64,000 bases of DNA from CAVRQM01 sp963756975 (GTDB taxonomy: Bacteria > Pseudomonadota > Alphaproteobacteria > Acetobacterales > Acetobacteraceae), in assembly GCA_963756975.1 (NCBI GenBank), contig CAVWPS010000002.1, positions 930,001 through 994,000 on the forward strand. The letters are read 5' to 3'. Positions within the stretch are counted from its first letter, which is position 1. Each line of letters opens with the position of its first letter. The position numbers and the translations under genes were made by a program. This document shows, one piece after another, positions 51,886 through 60,509 of the stretch. Below the pieces are notes generated by a model. It was not told the origin of the DNA. It worked only from the letters and a program-made list of their open reading frames with translations, and did not search any database.

Positions 51886-53909
51886 TTGGCGGCGCGCTCC
51901 AGTGCCTCGGTAAAGTTCGCCGCGAACGCTTGCGCGTCGCAGAGCGGACTGTCGCGAACCCGGGCGCGTAATCCTTCGCGCAGCATCGCCAGCGCGGGCA
52001 GGTCTTCGGCCCGGCTGACGGCTTGGGCGCGGTAAGCGGCTTCGTCGGCCACCGCCCAGTCGCCGAGCCCGACATTGCTCATGTGGCTCAGCGCGTGGCG
52101 GGACGCGAACGACGTGCCCGGCATGGTGAGCGTCGGCACGCCCATCCACAGCGCCTCGCATGTCGTGAGGCCGCCCGAATACGGGAACGGGTCGAGCACG
52201 ATGTCGATCGTGGCGTAGCGCGCCAGCATCGCCCGGTGCGACAGGGTTCCAATGAAGTCGACGCGGTCGGCCATGCCGGCAAACTGGGTTCGGAACGCGT
52301 CGAGAGTCGCCGCTTCGTCCAGCGCCTGTGCCTGGATCGCCAGCCGCGCGGTGGGCAAGTCGCGCAAGATACCGGTCCACAGCGCGATCACTTGCGGCGT
52401 CACTTTGGCCAGATTGTTCATGCAGCCGAACGTCACGAACCCGTTCGCGAGGGCGGGCAGCGGGGCCACCGAAGGGGCGTGCGCGGGCGGGCTGTAGCAG
52501 CAATAGCCGTCCGGCATGGTCAGCAGCCGCTCGGTGTAGAGCCCGGCCAAGGCGTCCGGCGTCTCCCACCGGTCGGAGAGGAAGTAGTCCATCTCCGGCA
52601 GTCCGGTGCTCTGGCCCTGCGAGCCGACCCATTTGATCTGCACCGGTGCCACGCGCGCGGCACAGGTGCCGAGGTGACCGCCCTCGCCGCCGCCGCCGAG
52701 GTCGATCAGCACGTCGAGCGACTGGGCGCGGGCGGCCTCGGTGAACGCGGCATCGGTCGCGGGCCGCACCGGGACCCAGGTGCCGGCGGCGGCGCGGAAC
52801 CGGCGGCGCATCGGGTCGTCCAGCTCGTCCGGGGCGAGCACGACGAGGTGGATGCGGGCGGGGTCGAGCGCCTCGAACGCGGCGATGGTGAGCCACGCGA
52901 CCGGATGGGTCCGCAGCGTAGCGGGCAGCAAACCGACCCTGAGCGGACCCGGCGTGCGGGGTGCGAACACCGGCGTCGTGGCCGGACGGGGCAGCATCGC
53001 GGCACTCGCCCGTGCCGCGTCGCGCAGCTCGCGGCCGCCGACACCGGGCGCGTAGCTCAGCGCCGTCGTCAGCGTGCGGCGTGGCAGCGCCAGATCCGGT
53101 GCGACGGCCACGGCGGCGCGCGCGGCGGCCACGCCCTCGGTCTGGCGGCCGAGGCTGCACAGCGCGTTGGCCAGATTGCTCAGCGCATCGGCGCGCGGTC
53201 CGCCGTCGGCCAGCACGCCCCGCAGCACCGTCTCGGCCTCCGAATAGAGGTGGGCACGCGTCAGCACCGCGCCGAGATTGTTGCGCAAGCCGAGGTCGTC
53301 CGGCTCGAGCGCGATCGCGCGCTTCAGGGCGGCGATGGCCGCACGGGGCTGGCCGGCCCGGATCATCACCTCGGCGATCGCGCGCGCGATCGGGGCCGAG
53401 CGCGGGGCGAGCAGTCCGGCGGCCTCCAGCCGGTCGAGCGCCTCCGCGAACTCGCCCGAATGGGCCAGCAACAGTCCCGCGATCAGCGGCGGCACCGGGT
53501 CGAGCGGGGCCGCGTCGGCGCGAAGATCCTGGCGCGCCGCCTCGCCTTGCTCGTGTCCGGCGGCGAGCACGGCGGCCACGAACCGGGGCACGATCGGGAG
53601 CGGGTCCGGGGCGAGGTCGAGTGCGCGATACAACGCCGTCTCGGCGGCGGCCATGTCGCCGGTCATGGCGAGCGCGATGCCGAGCGCGTCCCACGCCTGC
53701 CAGTCGCCGGGCACGACACCGCACGCCCGCAGCAGCAGCGGTTGCGCGGTGGCCGGGTCGCCGGCCTGGATGTTCAGGCAGGCCGAGGCGATCAGCGCCG
53801 GCGCGCAGTTCGGGTTTTGGTCGAGCACGGCGGCGTAATCGGCCAGGGCCGAAGTCACGGCACCGTCCGCGCGAAACCGCTCCGCCCGGCGCAGCGTGTC
53901 GGCGATCAC
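51873..53909 (-). CDS. TPR protein with SPINDLY-type O-GlcNAc transferase domain
   Basis: This 678-aa protein has several TPR units in its first 330 residues (for example ALKRAIALEPDDLGLRNNLG) and then a GT41-like transferase domain. The latter shows GCMNNLAKVTPQVIALWTGIL, DFIGTLSHRAMLARYATIDIVLDPFPY, SGGLTTCEALWMGVPT and ALSHMSNVGL, the UDP-sugar site of SPINDLY/OGT enzymes. In bacteria these enzymes glycosylate flagellin or other surface proteins. It is the last gene of the flagellin operon, with a GTG start overlapping the previous stop, so flagellin is the likely target. This is inferred. Confidence 0.86.
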   Translation of the reverse strand: MIADTLRRAERFRADGAVTSALADYAAVLDQNPNCAPALIASACLNIQAGDPATAQPLLLRACGVVPGDWQAWDALGIALAMTGDMAAAETALYRALDLAPDPLPIVPRFVAAVLAAGHEQGEAARQDLRADAAPLDPVPPLIAGLLLAHSGEFAEALDRLEAAGLLAPRSAPIARAIAEVMIRAGQPRAAIAALKRAIALEPDDLGLRNNLGAVLTRAHLYSEAETVLRGVLADGGPRADALSNLANALCSLGRQTEGVAAARAAVAVAPDLALPRRTLTTALSYAPGVGGRELRDAARASAAMLPRPATTPVFAPRTPGPLRVGLLPATLRTHPVAWLTIAAFEALDPARIHLVVLAPDELDDPMRRRFRAAAGTWVPVRPATDAAFTEAARAQSLDVLIDLGGGGEGGHLGTCAARVAPVQIKWVGSQGQSTGLPEMDYFLSDRWETPDALAGLYTERLLTMPDGYCCYSPPAHAPSVAPLPALANGFVTFGCMNNLAKVTPQVIALWTGILRDLPTARLAIQAQALDEAATLDAFRTQFAGMADRVDFIGTLSHRAMLARYATIDIVLDPFPYSGGLTTCEALWMGVPTLTMPGTSFASRHALSHMSNVGLGDWAVADEAAYRAQAVSRAEDLPALAMLREGLRARVRDSPLCDAQAFAANFTEALERAANQLS

Positions 53910-55294
53910 GCGGGCCGCCCGACCGTGACAAGCAGGCCGTCGACGACGCCCAGACCTTCGCGCCGGATGATTTCCGGGACGCACGCGCCGGTCGACAGCC
54001 CGGCCTTGGCGACGGCATCGAGCAGACCGGCGCGGCCGTGGGCGTAACGGCCGTTCGCCCGCAGCGACCAGGGCGATCCCGAACCGTCCGTCTCGACACT
54101 GAACAGGCAGCGTCCGCCCGGTGCGAGGCACCGGAACACGCCGCGCAGCACGGCCGCGAGGTCGCCGAAGTAGCAGAACACGTCGGCGGCCAGGATCAGC
54201 CGCCAACGCTCATTGTTGGTGGCGACGAAATGCTCGACATCCGCCTCGTGCAGCGCCGCGTACAGCCCGGTCGCGCTCGCCGCGCGAAGCATGTTGGGCG
54301 ACAGGTCGACCCCGGTCCAGGCACCGAGCGGCAAGTCGGACAGGGCCGTCGCGAGCATGCCGGTGCCGCATCCCAGGTCGAGCACCGGTCCATCCGTCCC
54401 GGGATCGAGTGCCGCGACCGCCGCCCGCATCACCGCCGGGATGCGGTAGCCGAGCGCGGTGAGATGGGCGTCGAACCGGCCGGCGTAGCCGTCGAACACC
54501 GCGCGGACGTAGTCGGCCGGCGCGCGCGTTTCGTTCGCCGCCGAACGGTGCCGGCCGGCCCGCGCGAGGTGGCGCACGTACGGGTCGTCCGGCGCCAGGG
54601 TCAACGCCGCCTCATACGCGCACGCCGCCTCATCGTGCCGTCCGAGCAGGCTTTTCGCGTGGCCGAGCAGGCCGAGGATCTGCGCGTCGGCGAGACCCGC
54701 GTCGCACGCTTCGACGGCCAGCGCGCAAGCCGTCTCCGGCTCGCCCATGCGCATCGCGGACAGGATCGATTCGAGCCGGATGTCCGCCGACCCCGGATGC
54801 GTTTCGCGCGCGTGGGCCAGCGTGTGACGCGCCGCGTCATCGGGTTGCGCGCGGGCCAGCCGGCACCACAACGCCGGCGTCTCCGGCGAATGCGCGAGTG
54901 CTTCGGCGAGGCACGCCGCGGCGTCCTCACGATTGCCGTGCGCGAGCAACGCCGCGCCGAGCATCGCCTTGTCCTGCGCCGCATCGGGTCCGGCCGGCGC
55001 CAGCAGCACGCACTCGGCCGCGTCGCGCACGGCGCGGGCCGGATCGTTCGCCGCCAGGGCCGCTTCCGCGCGCAACCTGAGCAGCGCCGCGTCGGCCGGC
55101 CACGGCGCGAGGCGAGTGCGGGCGGCCGGAATGTCGCCCTGATCGAGCGCCCGCCGCGCGTCGAGCATGGCGACCGCGCGCGGGTCGGCGCCGGCCGCCT
55201 CGGCCGCACGCAGCAGCCGCGCCGCGAGACCCGGGCGGCGCGCCCGGAGCGCGGCGGCGGCGGCCGGCAGCAGCGCGGCGTGGCTCGCGTTCAT
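53906..55294 (-). CDS. TPR protein with SAM-dependent methyltransferase domain
   Basis: The 462-aa protein has a TPR-like helical first half (about 1-265) and a class I methyltransferase second half. The latter has FDGYAGRFDAHLTALGYRIP, motif I VLDLGCGTGMLATAL, GVDLSPNMLRAA, LILAADVFCYFGDL and CLAPGGRCLFSVET. It starts inside the stop of the DUF1217 gene and ends inside the start of the OGT gene, so all three are coupled. It may methylate flagellin lysines or a flagellin sugar; which of these is open. Confidence 0.85.
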   Translation of the reverse strand: MNASHAALLPAAAAALRARRPGLAARLLRAAEAAGADPRAVAMLDARRALDQGDIPAARTRLAPWPADAALLRLRAEAALAANDPARAVRDAAECVLLAPAGPDAAQDKAMLGAALLAHGNREDAAACLAEALAHSPETPALWCRLARAQPDDAARHTLAHARETHPGSADIRLESILSAMRMGEPETACALAVEACDAGLADAQILGLLGHAKSLLGRHDEAACAYEAALTLAPDDPYVRHLARAGRHRSAANETRAPADYVRAVFDGYAGRFDAHLTALGYRIPAVMRAAVAALDPGTDGPVLDLGCGTGMLATALSDLPLGAWTGVDLSPNMLRAASATGLYAALHEADVEHFVATNNERWRLILAADVFCYFGDLAAVLRGVFRCLAPGGRCLFSVETDGSGSPWSLRANGRYAHGRAGLLDAVAKAGLSTGACVPEIIRREGLGVVDGLLVTVGRPA

Positions 55295-56154
55295 ACCAGC
55301 AGCCCGGCCGATTGCGCGGCGAGCGCGAGCAGGCCGCCGCCGGCCGGCGCCGACGCGGCGCTCTGTTGCATGGCGACCAGATATTGTTGCGCCAGGCCTT
55401 CGACGAATTTCGGATCCTGCAGCTTCGAGATGTCCAGATGCGAGGTGATCGCCTGCTCCTGCGCGCCGAGGTCCTGGTAGGCGATCTGCGGCGGGATCCC
55501 GAGCGCGGTCGTCACGACCGCGCGAAACGTCTTGTCGCCGAGGATGGCGTCGGCCGTGGTCGCCGTCTTGGCGCGGGCGCGGAAATCGAGCGCGTTCGAC
55601 AGGCCCGGCGTGGTCGCGTCGAGGGTGTCGCGCCACGTCACCTCGGCATAGCCCCGGGCGACCGCGGCGATCACGCCCGGCTGTTGCAGTATGGTCAGGC
55701 CCTTCGTCGCGAAATCGTATGTCTGCGCCACCGTCTTCCAGCGCGTGTCGGACAACCTGCTGGCCAGCGATTTCGGGTCGTTCGGGTCGGACAGCAACGC
55801 TTTCGTCGCCAGCGCCGTGTAGCCGGTCTGGTCGCCCAATCCGTTGGCGGTCAGCAACACGTTCAGCACGTCGGGATTCTTCAGCAGTGCCGCGACGTCG
55901 GTCGCACCGGTCACCGCGGCGGTGAACGTCGCGATCGCACGCGCCACGGCCGGCTGTTGGGCGACCCGCGCCACATCCTTCGTCTCGTCCCGTTCGGCAT
56001 TGGTCAGCGCCGCCAGGGGGTCGGTCGTGGTGCCGGTGACGCCGCCCACGGCCGTTTGCAAAAGCGAGGCCGAGATCCCGTAGGACGAGCCACTCGACGA
56101 GCCCAGCAGGACGCCCCAATCGACTGAGGCCAGCGCGCCGAGCGTGCCGCTCAT
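55291..56154 (-). CDS. DUF1217 flagellar-locus protein
   Basis: This 287-aa protein matches the DUF1217 family, seen near flagellar genes of alphaproteobacteria. It shows repeated VLNVLLTANGLGDQTGYTALA and AVVTTALGIPPQIAYQDLGAQEQAIT-type helices. It resembles secreted or rod-associated proteins, with a Ser/Gly-rich N terminus (SSSGSSYGIS) and no signal peptide, as expected for flagellar type III export. Its stop overlaps the TPR-methyltransferase start and its start overlaps the flaF stop. Confidence 0.82.
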   Translation of the reverse strand: MSGTLGALASVDWGVLLGSSSGSSYGISASLLQTAVGGVTGTTTDPLAALTNAERDETKDVARVAQQPAVARAIATFTAAVTGATDVAALLKNPDVLNVLLTANGLGDQTGYTALATKALLSDPNDPKSLASRLSDTRWKTVAQTYDFATKGLTILQQPGVIAAVARGYAEVTWRDTLDATTPGLSNALDFRARAKTATTADAILGDKTFRAVVTTALGIPPQIAYQDLGAQEQAITSHLDISKLQDPKFVEGLAQQYLVAMQQSAASAPAGGGLLALAAQSAGLLV

Positions 56155-56507
56155 CCGCCGCTCAGGCCGGCCGCCACATCCTCGTTCACGCGGACGAGGA
56201 ACGCGACGTCCGGGTCGGCCCGTTTCATGTCGTTCAGCACGGCCCGGCCGATCGAGACGAGGTTCGCCCGGATCGCGTCGGGCAACGCGTTGAGAGGGTC
56301 GGACGCGCAGCCGATCACCGTGTTCCAGAGCAGGTCGTTGTCGGCGAACGCGCGTATCCGGTCGAGCGACGAGCCGTCGCGCGCGCGGCGGAGGCCGGCG
56401 TTGACGCGATGGAACACGTCGGCTTCCTGTTCGCGCAGGCCGCGCAACGCGCGGCTGGCGGCGTAGGCCCGGGTCGCGGCCGAGCTGTTCGTCATGGACG
56501 CGCTCAT
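56151..56507 (-). CDS. flaF: Flagellar biosynthesis regulator FlaF
   Basis: FlaF is needed for flagellin secretion in alphaproteobacteria and works with FlbT. The 118-aa protein has the family pattern AATRAYAASRALRGLREQEADVF, NDLLWNTVIGCASDP and LPDAIRANLVSIGRAV. The start is the ATG at 56507 (MSASMTNSS), two bases after flbT. The frame upstream of it belongs to the flbT region. Confidence 0.9.
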   Translation of the reverse strand: MSASMTNSSAATRAYAASRALRGLREQEADVFHRVNAGLRRARDGSSLDRIRAFADNDLLWNTVIGCASDPLNALPDAIRANLVSIGRAVLNDMKRADPDVAFLVRVNEDVAAGLSGG

Positions 56508-56509
56508 CG

Positions 56510-56926
56510 TCACTCCTTGGTTGCACTCGCGGGAGCGCGGCCGAGCACGGAATCCTCGTGGCGGATGATCCGCCGCGCGAGTTTCAGTGCCCGGTAGCAA
56601 TCCTGCGCTTCGGCCGCCGACAGCGCGCGCGACAGGATGTCGGACGCGAGGGCGGACGTGGTCGCGGCCTGGAATTCGCCGATCAGCGCGCGCGCGGCGA
56701 TCAGACCTTGCGTGCGTTCGGCATCGTCGCCGATGTAGGCCGATTGCAGCGCGTAGTAGATGCGCCGCGCCGGGCTGTCGGTCTGGTCCGGCGACATGAT
56801 CTGCTTGCCGAACAGGAAGCGCGCCTGCGCCGTCAGCTCGATCCGCGACTTCGTGCGAAAGCGGATCGGCGCGCCGTTGATAATCATCACCTCGTTCGGC
56901 CGCAGTTCCAGCACCAACGCGGACAT
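56510..56926 (-). CDS. flbT: Flagellin translation regulator FlbT
   Basis: FlbT binds the 5' leader of flagellin mRNA and limits its translation until the hook is complete. The 138-aa protein has VLELRPNEVMIINGAPIRFRTKSRIEL, AQARFLFGKQIM, ARRIYYALQSAYIG and LKLARRIIRHE. It follows the flagellin gene by 24 bp. Its likely target is the hairpin leader upstream of that gene. Confidence 0.92.
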   Translation of the reverse strand: MSALVLELRPNEVMIINGAPIRFRTKSRIELTAQARFLFGKQIMSPDQTDSPARRIYYALQSAYIGDDAERTQGLIAARALIGEFQAATTSALASDILSRALSAAEAQDCYRALKLARRIIRHEDSVLGRAPASATKE

Positions 56927-56950
56927 CGCGCGCTCCCCCTCCGGCCCCGC

Positions 56951-57790
56951 TTACTTGAACAGGCTCAGCAGGCTCTGCGGCGCGGAGTTCGCGATCGAGA
57001 GCGCCTGCGTGCCGAGCTGCTGGCGAACCTGCAGCGACTGGAGCTGCGCGCTTTCCTTGGTCAGGTCGGCGTCGATCAGCGAACCGAGCCCGCTGTTCAG
57101 CGCGTCGATCTTGTTGTTGTTGAACGTCTGCTGGCTGTCGAGATAGTTCGACGCGGCGCCGTACGCGTTCAGCTGCGTGCCGATGACCGTCTGCTGGTTG
57201 AGGAACGCGCCGCCCGCCGTCAGCGCCGCGGCGGCGCTGGTCGAGGTGAGCGTGGCGAAGTTGATCGAACCGAAGAACGCGGACCCGCTGAACGAGGCCA
57301 CGCCGTAGGTCGACCCGACCTCGTTTCGGATGAGCGACAGGCTGCCGAATGTGCCGGAGCTGCCGGCGATGTTGCCGACCAGGGTTTTGCCCTGATACGA
57401 CGTGTCCTGGATGTCGCTTTTGATCTGCTTCAGATCGGTCGCGTATTGGGCCTGGTACTGCGTGCGCTCGCTGCCGGTCACGTCCGACGACGCCAGGTTG
57501 GTCAGCACCGTCCGCGCCGTGTTCAGCGCGTTCGAGATGTCGGTCAGGCCCGAGACCGTGACGTTCGTCAGGCCCTTGGCGAACCCGAGCTGCTGATTGG
57601 CGGTGGTCAGCGCGCTGACGTTGGAGCGGACGTTCTGCGCGATCGCGAACGCGGCACCGTCGTCGGTCGCCTTGGACACGCGATAGCCGGTCGAGATCTC
57701 GTTCTGCGTCGTCTGCAGCGCCGAGTTGGTCTGGTTCAACGACTGCAGGGCGATGTAGGCGGCATTGTTGGTGATAACCGAACTGGTCAT
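56951..57790 (-). CDS. Flagellin
   Basis: This is the filament subunit. The 279-aa protein has the D0/D1 N terminus (MTSSVITNNAAYIALQSLNQ, STGYRVSKATDDGAAFAIAQ) and the C-terminal helix (LQVRQQLGTQALSIANSAPQ, SLLSLF). The middle is short and rich in Ala, Gly, Ser and Thr, so the outer D2/D3 domains are nearly missing. Ser/Thr residues in this part could be sites for the nearby O-GlcNAc transferase. A single flagellin gene is seen in the window. Leader sequence and promoter are listed separately. Confidence 0.94.
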   Translation of the reverse strand: MTSSVITNNAAYIALQSLNQTNSALQTTQNEISTGYRVSKATDDGAAFAIAQNVRSNVSALTTANQQLGFAKGLTNVTVSGLTDISNALNTARTVLTNLASSDVTGSERTQYQAQYATDLKQIKSDIQDTSYQGKTLVGNIAGSSGTFGSLSLIRNEVGSTYGVASFSGSAFFGSINFATLTSTSAAAALTAGGAFLNQQTVIGTQLNAYGAASNYLDSQQTFNNNKIDALNSGLGSLIDADLTKESAQLQSLQVRQQLGTQALSIANSAPQSLLSLFK

Positions 57791-57822
57791 GGCATTTTCC
57801 CTCGATGAGGATTTGGCTGTGT

Positions 57823-57839
57823 CCCGCGCTTTTCGCGGG
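57823..57839 (-). promoter_or_regulatory. Stem-loop in the flagellin 5' leader, candidate FlbT target
   Basis: CCCGCG (57823-57828) pairs perfectly with CGCGGG (57834-57839) around a five-base loop. It sits about 33 bp before the flagellin ATG and downstream of the promoter. FlbT is known to act on the flagellin leader in Caulobacter; this hairpin is the obvious structure here. It could also be a weak terminator for flgL. Confidence 0.45.
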
Positions 57840-57850
57840 TGTGCGACCGT

Positions 57851-57858
57851 TATCGGCC
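57851..57858 (-). promoter_or_regulatory. Sigma-28-type -10 element of the flagellin gene
   Basis: The minus strand reads GCCGATAA, the exact -10 consensus of FliA (sigma-28) promoters, about 60 bp before the flagellin ATG. No good TAAA -35 is found at the usual distance. The call is therefore tentative. Confidence 0.45.
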
Positions 57859-57893
57859 CGAGGTCCTAAGGACCGCTGAACACGGCGCGCGAA

Positions 57894-58970
57894 TCACGCG
57901 CCCGGTGACAGGAACTTCGTCAGCGACAGCGCCTGGACGCTGGAAATCAGCTGGTACGACGCCGACAGCTGCGCCTGCGCCTGCGTGAGCCGGCTCAGGG
58001 TCGCGGCCATGTCGACCTGCTGCACGCCGGACACCTGGTTGCCGAGCGCCGTCTGCGTCAGCCCGAGCTCGGTCTTGGTCGTCGTCAGCGCGGCCTGCCG
58101 GTCGCCCAGGATGCCGGCGTCGGTGTTGAGCGCGGTGATCGCGCCGCCGAGGCTGCCGCGCACGGAGCCGATCAGGTCCGCGAACCCGGCCGCACCCGCC
58201 GTCGCGCCGGACAGCCCGCCCAGCGTCGCCAGCGCCGCCAGGATGTCGCGGCTATACGAGCCGGTCGTCGCCGCCCCGGCGCTGACCGCGTCGCCGTTGG
58301 CGCCGGCGAGGATGCCCGTGGCCACCGTCTGTCCGCCCTCCCCGGTGGCGACGACGGCGCGCGTGGCCGCCGTGGCGGAGGGCGCGAACGGCGACGTTCC
58401 GGGGACGTTCGACGCCGCCACGGCGCGGGCGGAGGCGGCGACGGACAGGCCGTTCGTGCCGAGGCCCGCGACCATCGCCGCGATCTGGGACGCGAACCCG
58501 CTGCCGCCGATCGCGTCGGGATTGGCGATCGGCGGCTGATCGCTGGCGGTCCCGGCGAACACGTACGTCCCACCGTCCTGGGTGTCGAGCAGGCCCGCGA
58601 CCCGCACCAGCGCCGCCTTCGCGTCGGCCGCCACGGTCTGGACCGATTGCGGATCCAGGCCGTTCAGCGTCTCCGTCTGGGCGTAGAAGCTGCTCGCGAT
58701 CGACGACAATTCGGTCAGCGCCGTCTGCGCCACCTGCATCCGCCCGCTCGCCGCGTCGATCCCGTCCTGCAGCGCCTGATTGCGCGCGACCGCCGGGCCG
58801 AGCGACGCCGACAGCGACGCGGACACGCCGCCGAGGCCGCCGAGCGTGTCGGAGATCAGGCCGTCGCCCGCCTGCCGGGTCAGCCCGTCGAGCGTCCGCC
58901 GGCTGGCCGCGCCATCGGCGATCAGCTGGCCGAGCGCGCCGCCGTTCGTGGCCGAGATGGCGCCGCTCAC
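57894..58970 (-). CDS. flgL: Hook-filament junction protein FlgL
   Basis: FlgL joins FlgK to the filament. The 358-aa flagellin-like protein has VSGAISATNGGALGQLIADGA at the N terminus, the QTALTELSSIASSFYAQTETLNG helix, and a flagellin-type end (LTQAQAQLSASYQLISSVQALS, LTKFL). The GTG at 58970 overlaps the flgK stop by three bases, which decides it over the longer frame. It is third after flgE and flgK. Confidence 0.88.
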   Translation of the reverse strand: MSGAISATNGGALGQLIADGAASRRTLDGLTRQAGDGLISDTLGGLGGVSASLSASLGPAVARNQALQDGIDAASGRMQVAQTALTELSSIASSFYAQTETLNGLDPQSVQTVAADAKAALVRVAGLLDTQDGGTYVFAGTASDQPPIANPDAIGGSGFASQIAAMVAGLGTNGLSVAASARAVAASNVPGTSPFAPSATAATRAVVATGEGGQTVATGILAGANGDAVSAGAATTGSYSRDILAALATLGGLSGATAGAAGFADLIGSVRGSLGGAITALNTDAGILGDRQAALTTTKTELGLTQTALGNQVSGVQQVDMAATLSRLTQAQAQLSASYQLISSVQALSLTKFLSPGA

Positions 58971-60487
58971 GGTTGCACCATCGCGATCAGCGTCGACCAC
59001 ATCGACTGCACCGCGCCGATCACCTTGGCGTTCGCCGCGTACGCGTTCTGCAATGTCACCATGGTGCTCATCTCCGTGTCGATGCTGACGCCGCCGGCGG
59101 TCTGCAGCTTGGCCCCGAGCGTGGTGCCGAGCGCTTGCGCGTCGCCCAGGGTCGAGTTCGCCTGCGCCACGTCGCCCGACATCGAACCGACGAGCGCGGT
59201 CGCGAACTGGCCGGTCGTGGCGGGTGCCGCGTAGGCCAGCGACACCGTCCCGCCCGCGCCGAGGCCGGTCGTCGGCGGGGCCGGCTGCGCGACGCCGGCC
59301 TGCGCCTCGGCCCCGAGGGCGTAGGTCAGGATGCGCGCGATCAGGGTCGTGCTGCCGGCCGGGCCGCCGGCCGGGTTGGGCGTGAACGCGCTGGCCCCGG
59401 CCGGGCTGCCGGCGATGATGTCGGTGCCGTCGCGCACCAGCGACGGATGGCCGGCCACCGCCGGGTTGACCTGAATGGTGGACGCGAACCCGAGATAGCC
59501 GAGCTGGGTCGGCGGTCCGGCCGAACCCGGCACGTTGCCGCCGGCATCGGTGAACAGCGACAATCCCTGCGCCTGAAACCGGGTGGACACGGTTTGCGAG
59601 AGCTGGTCGAGCCCGGCCTGCTGGGCTGGCAGTATGGTGTCGCGCAACGAGATGTCGGCGCCGAGCGCGCCGTCGCCGAGCTGTCCCGTGACGTCGCGGC
59701 CGCCCAGCGTCACGCCCGGCAGCGTGCCGGGATACGCGACACCGGCCCCCGTGGTGGCGGCGGCGAGCGCGAACGGCGTGCCGCCGCCGGTCGGCAGCAC
59801 GAGGCCGCCGGAGATCAGCAGGAACTGTCCGTCCGGCTGCGTGGCGGCGCTGACCGGAACGATCCGCGCCAGCGTTGCCACCGCCGCGTCGCGCTGATTT
59901 TCCAGATCCGCCGTGTCCTGCCCGGCCGCGTGCAAGGCCGTAATCTGGTTCGACAGAGTTCCGATCCCGGCCAGCGCCGAGTTGAGCGCGGCGACCTGGG
60001 ACACCGCGTCGTCCTGCGCCGATTGCCGCGCCTGCCCGACGGCGCCCGACAGCGTGTTGAGGCGGGTGGCGAAATCCTGCGCGGCACCGACGACCTGTTG
60101 CTGGGCGGCGGCGTTCGACGGGTCCTGCTCGAGTGCGACGAACCGGTCCTGCACCTTGCCGAGCAGGCTGGCCACATCGTCGCCGGCCCCGGTCGTGCCC
60201 TGCGCCGCGTCGATCTGGGTCAGCGCGCCCGCGCGGGTCTGCGCGCCGGCGACCGTCGCCGATTGGGCCAGCGCCGCCGCCTGCAGTTGCGGCTGCGTGG
60301 CACGGGTCGTCGGCGTGATCCGCACGCCCATGCCCTGACCGCCGGCCGTGCTGCTTTCGTCGTTGGCGATCTCGCGCGTCCAGCCGGCCGTGCTCGCGTT
60401 GGCGACGTTCTGGCCGATCACCGTCAGCGCGTGGTTCACGCCAGCGATGCCGCTGTCGGCGATCGACAGGATGCTGTCGAGGCTCAT
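58967..60487 (-). CDS. flgK: Hook-associated protein FlgK
   Basis: FlgK is the first hook-filament junction protein. The 506-aa protein has the rod/hook N terminus (LSIADSGIAGVNHALTVIGQNVANASTAGWTRE), QVAALNSALAGIGTLSNQ, and the C-terminal NAYAANAKVIGAVQSMWSTLIAM. A large Gly/Ala-rich middle domain gives the length. It is between flgE and flgL in the usual order. Confidence 0.93.
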   Translation of the reverse strand: MSLDSILSIADSGIAGVNHALTVIGQNVANASTAGWTREIANDESSTAGGQGMGVRITPTTRATQPQLQAAALAQSATVAGAQTRAGALTQIDAAQGTTGAGDDVASLLGKVQDRFVALEQDPSNAAAQQQVVGAAQDFATRLNTLSGAVGQARQSAQDDAVSQVAALNSALAGIGTLSNQITALHAAGQDTADLENQRDAAVATLARIVPVSAATQPDGQFLLISGGLVLPTGGGTPFALAAATTGAGVAYPGTLPGVTLGGRDVTGQLGDGALGADISLRDTILPAQQAGLDQLSQTVSTRFQAQGLSLFTDAGGNVPGSAGPPTQLGYLGFASTIQVNPAVAGHPSLVRDGTDIIAGSPAGASAFTPNPAGGPAGSTTLIARILTYALGAEAQAGVAQPAPPTTGLGAGGTVSLAYAAPATTGQFATALVGSMSGDVAQANSTLGDAQALGTTLGAKLQTAGGVSIDTEMSTMVTLQNAYAANAKVIGAVQSMWSTLIAMVQP

Positions 60488-60509
60488 CTGTCTTTTGACC
60501 CGGTTCGGT

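Noticed and set aside
52023..54047. 674-codon frame opposite the OGT gene
   Set aside because: Shadow of a high-GC gene with no recognisable domain.
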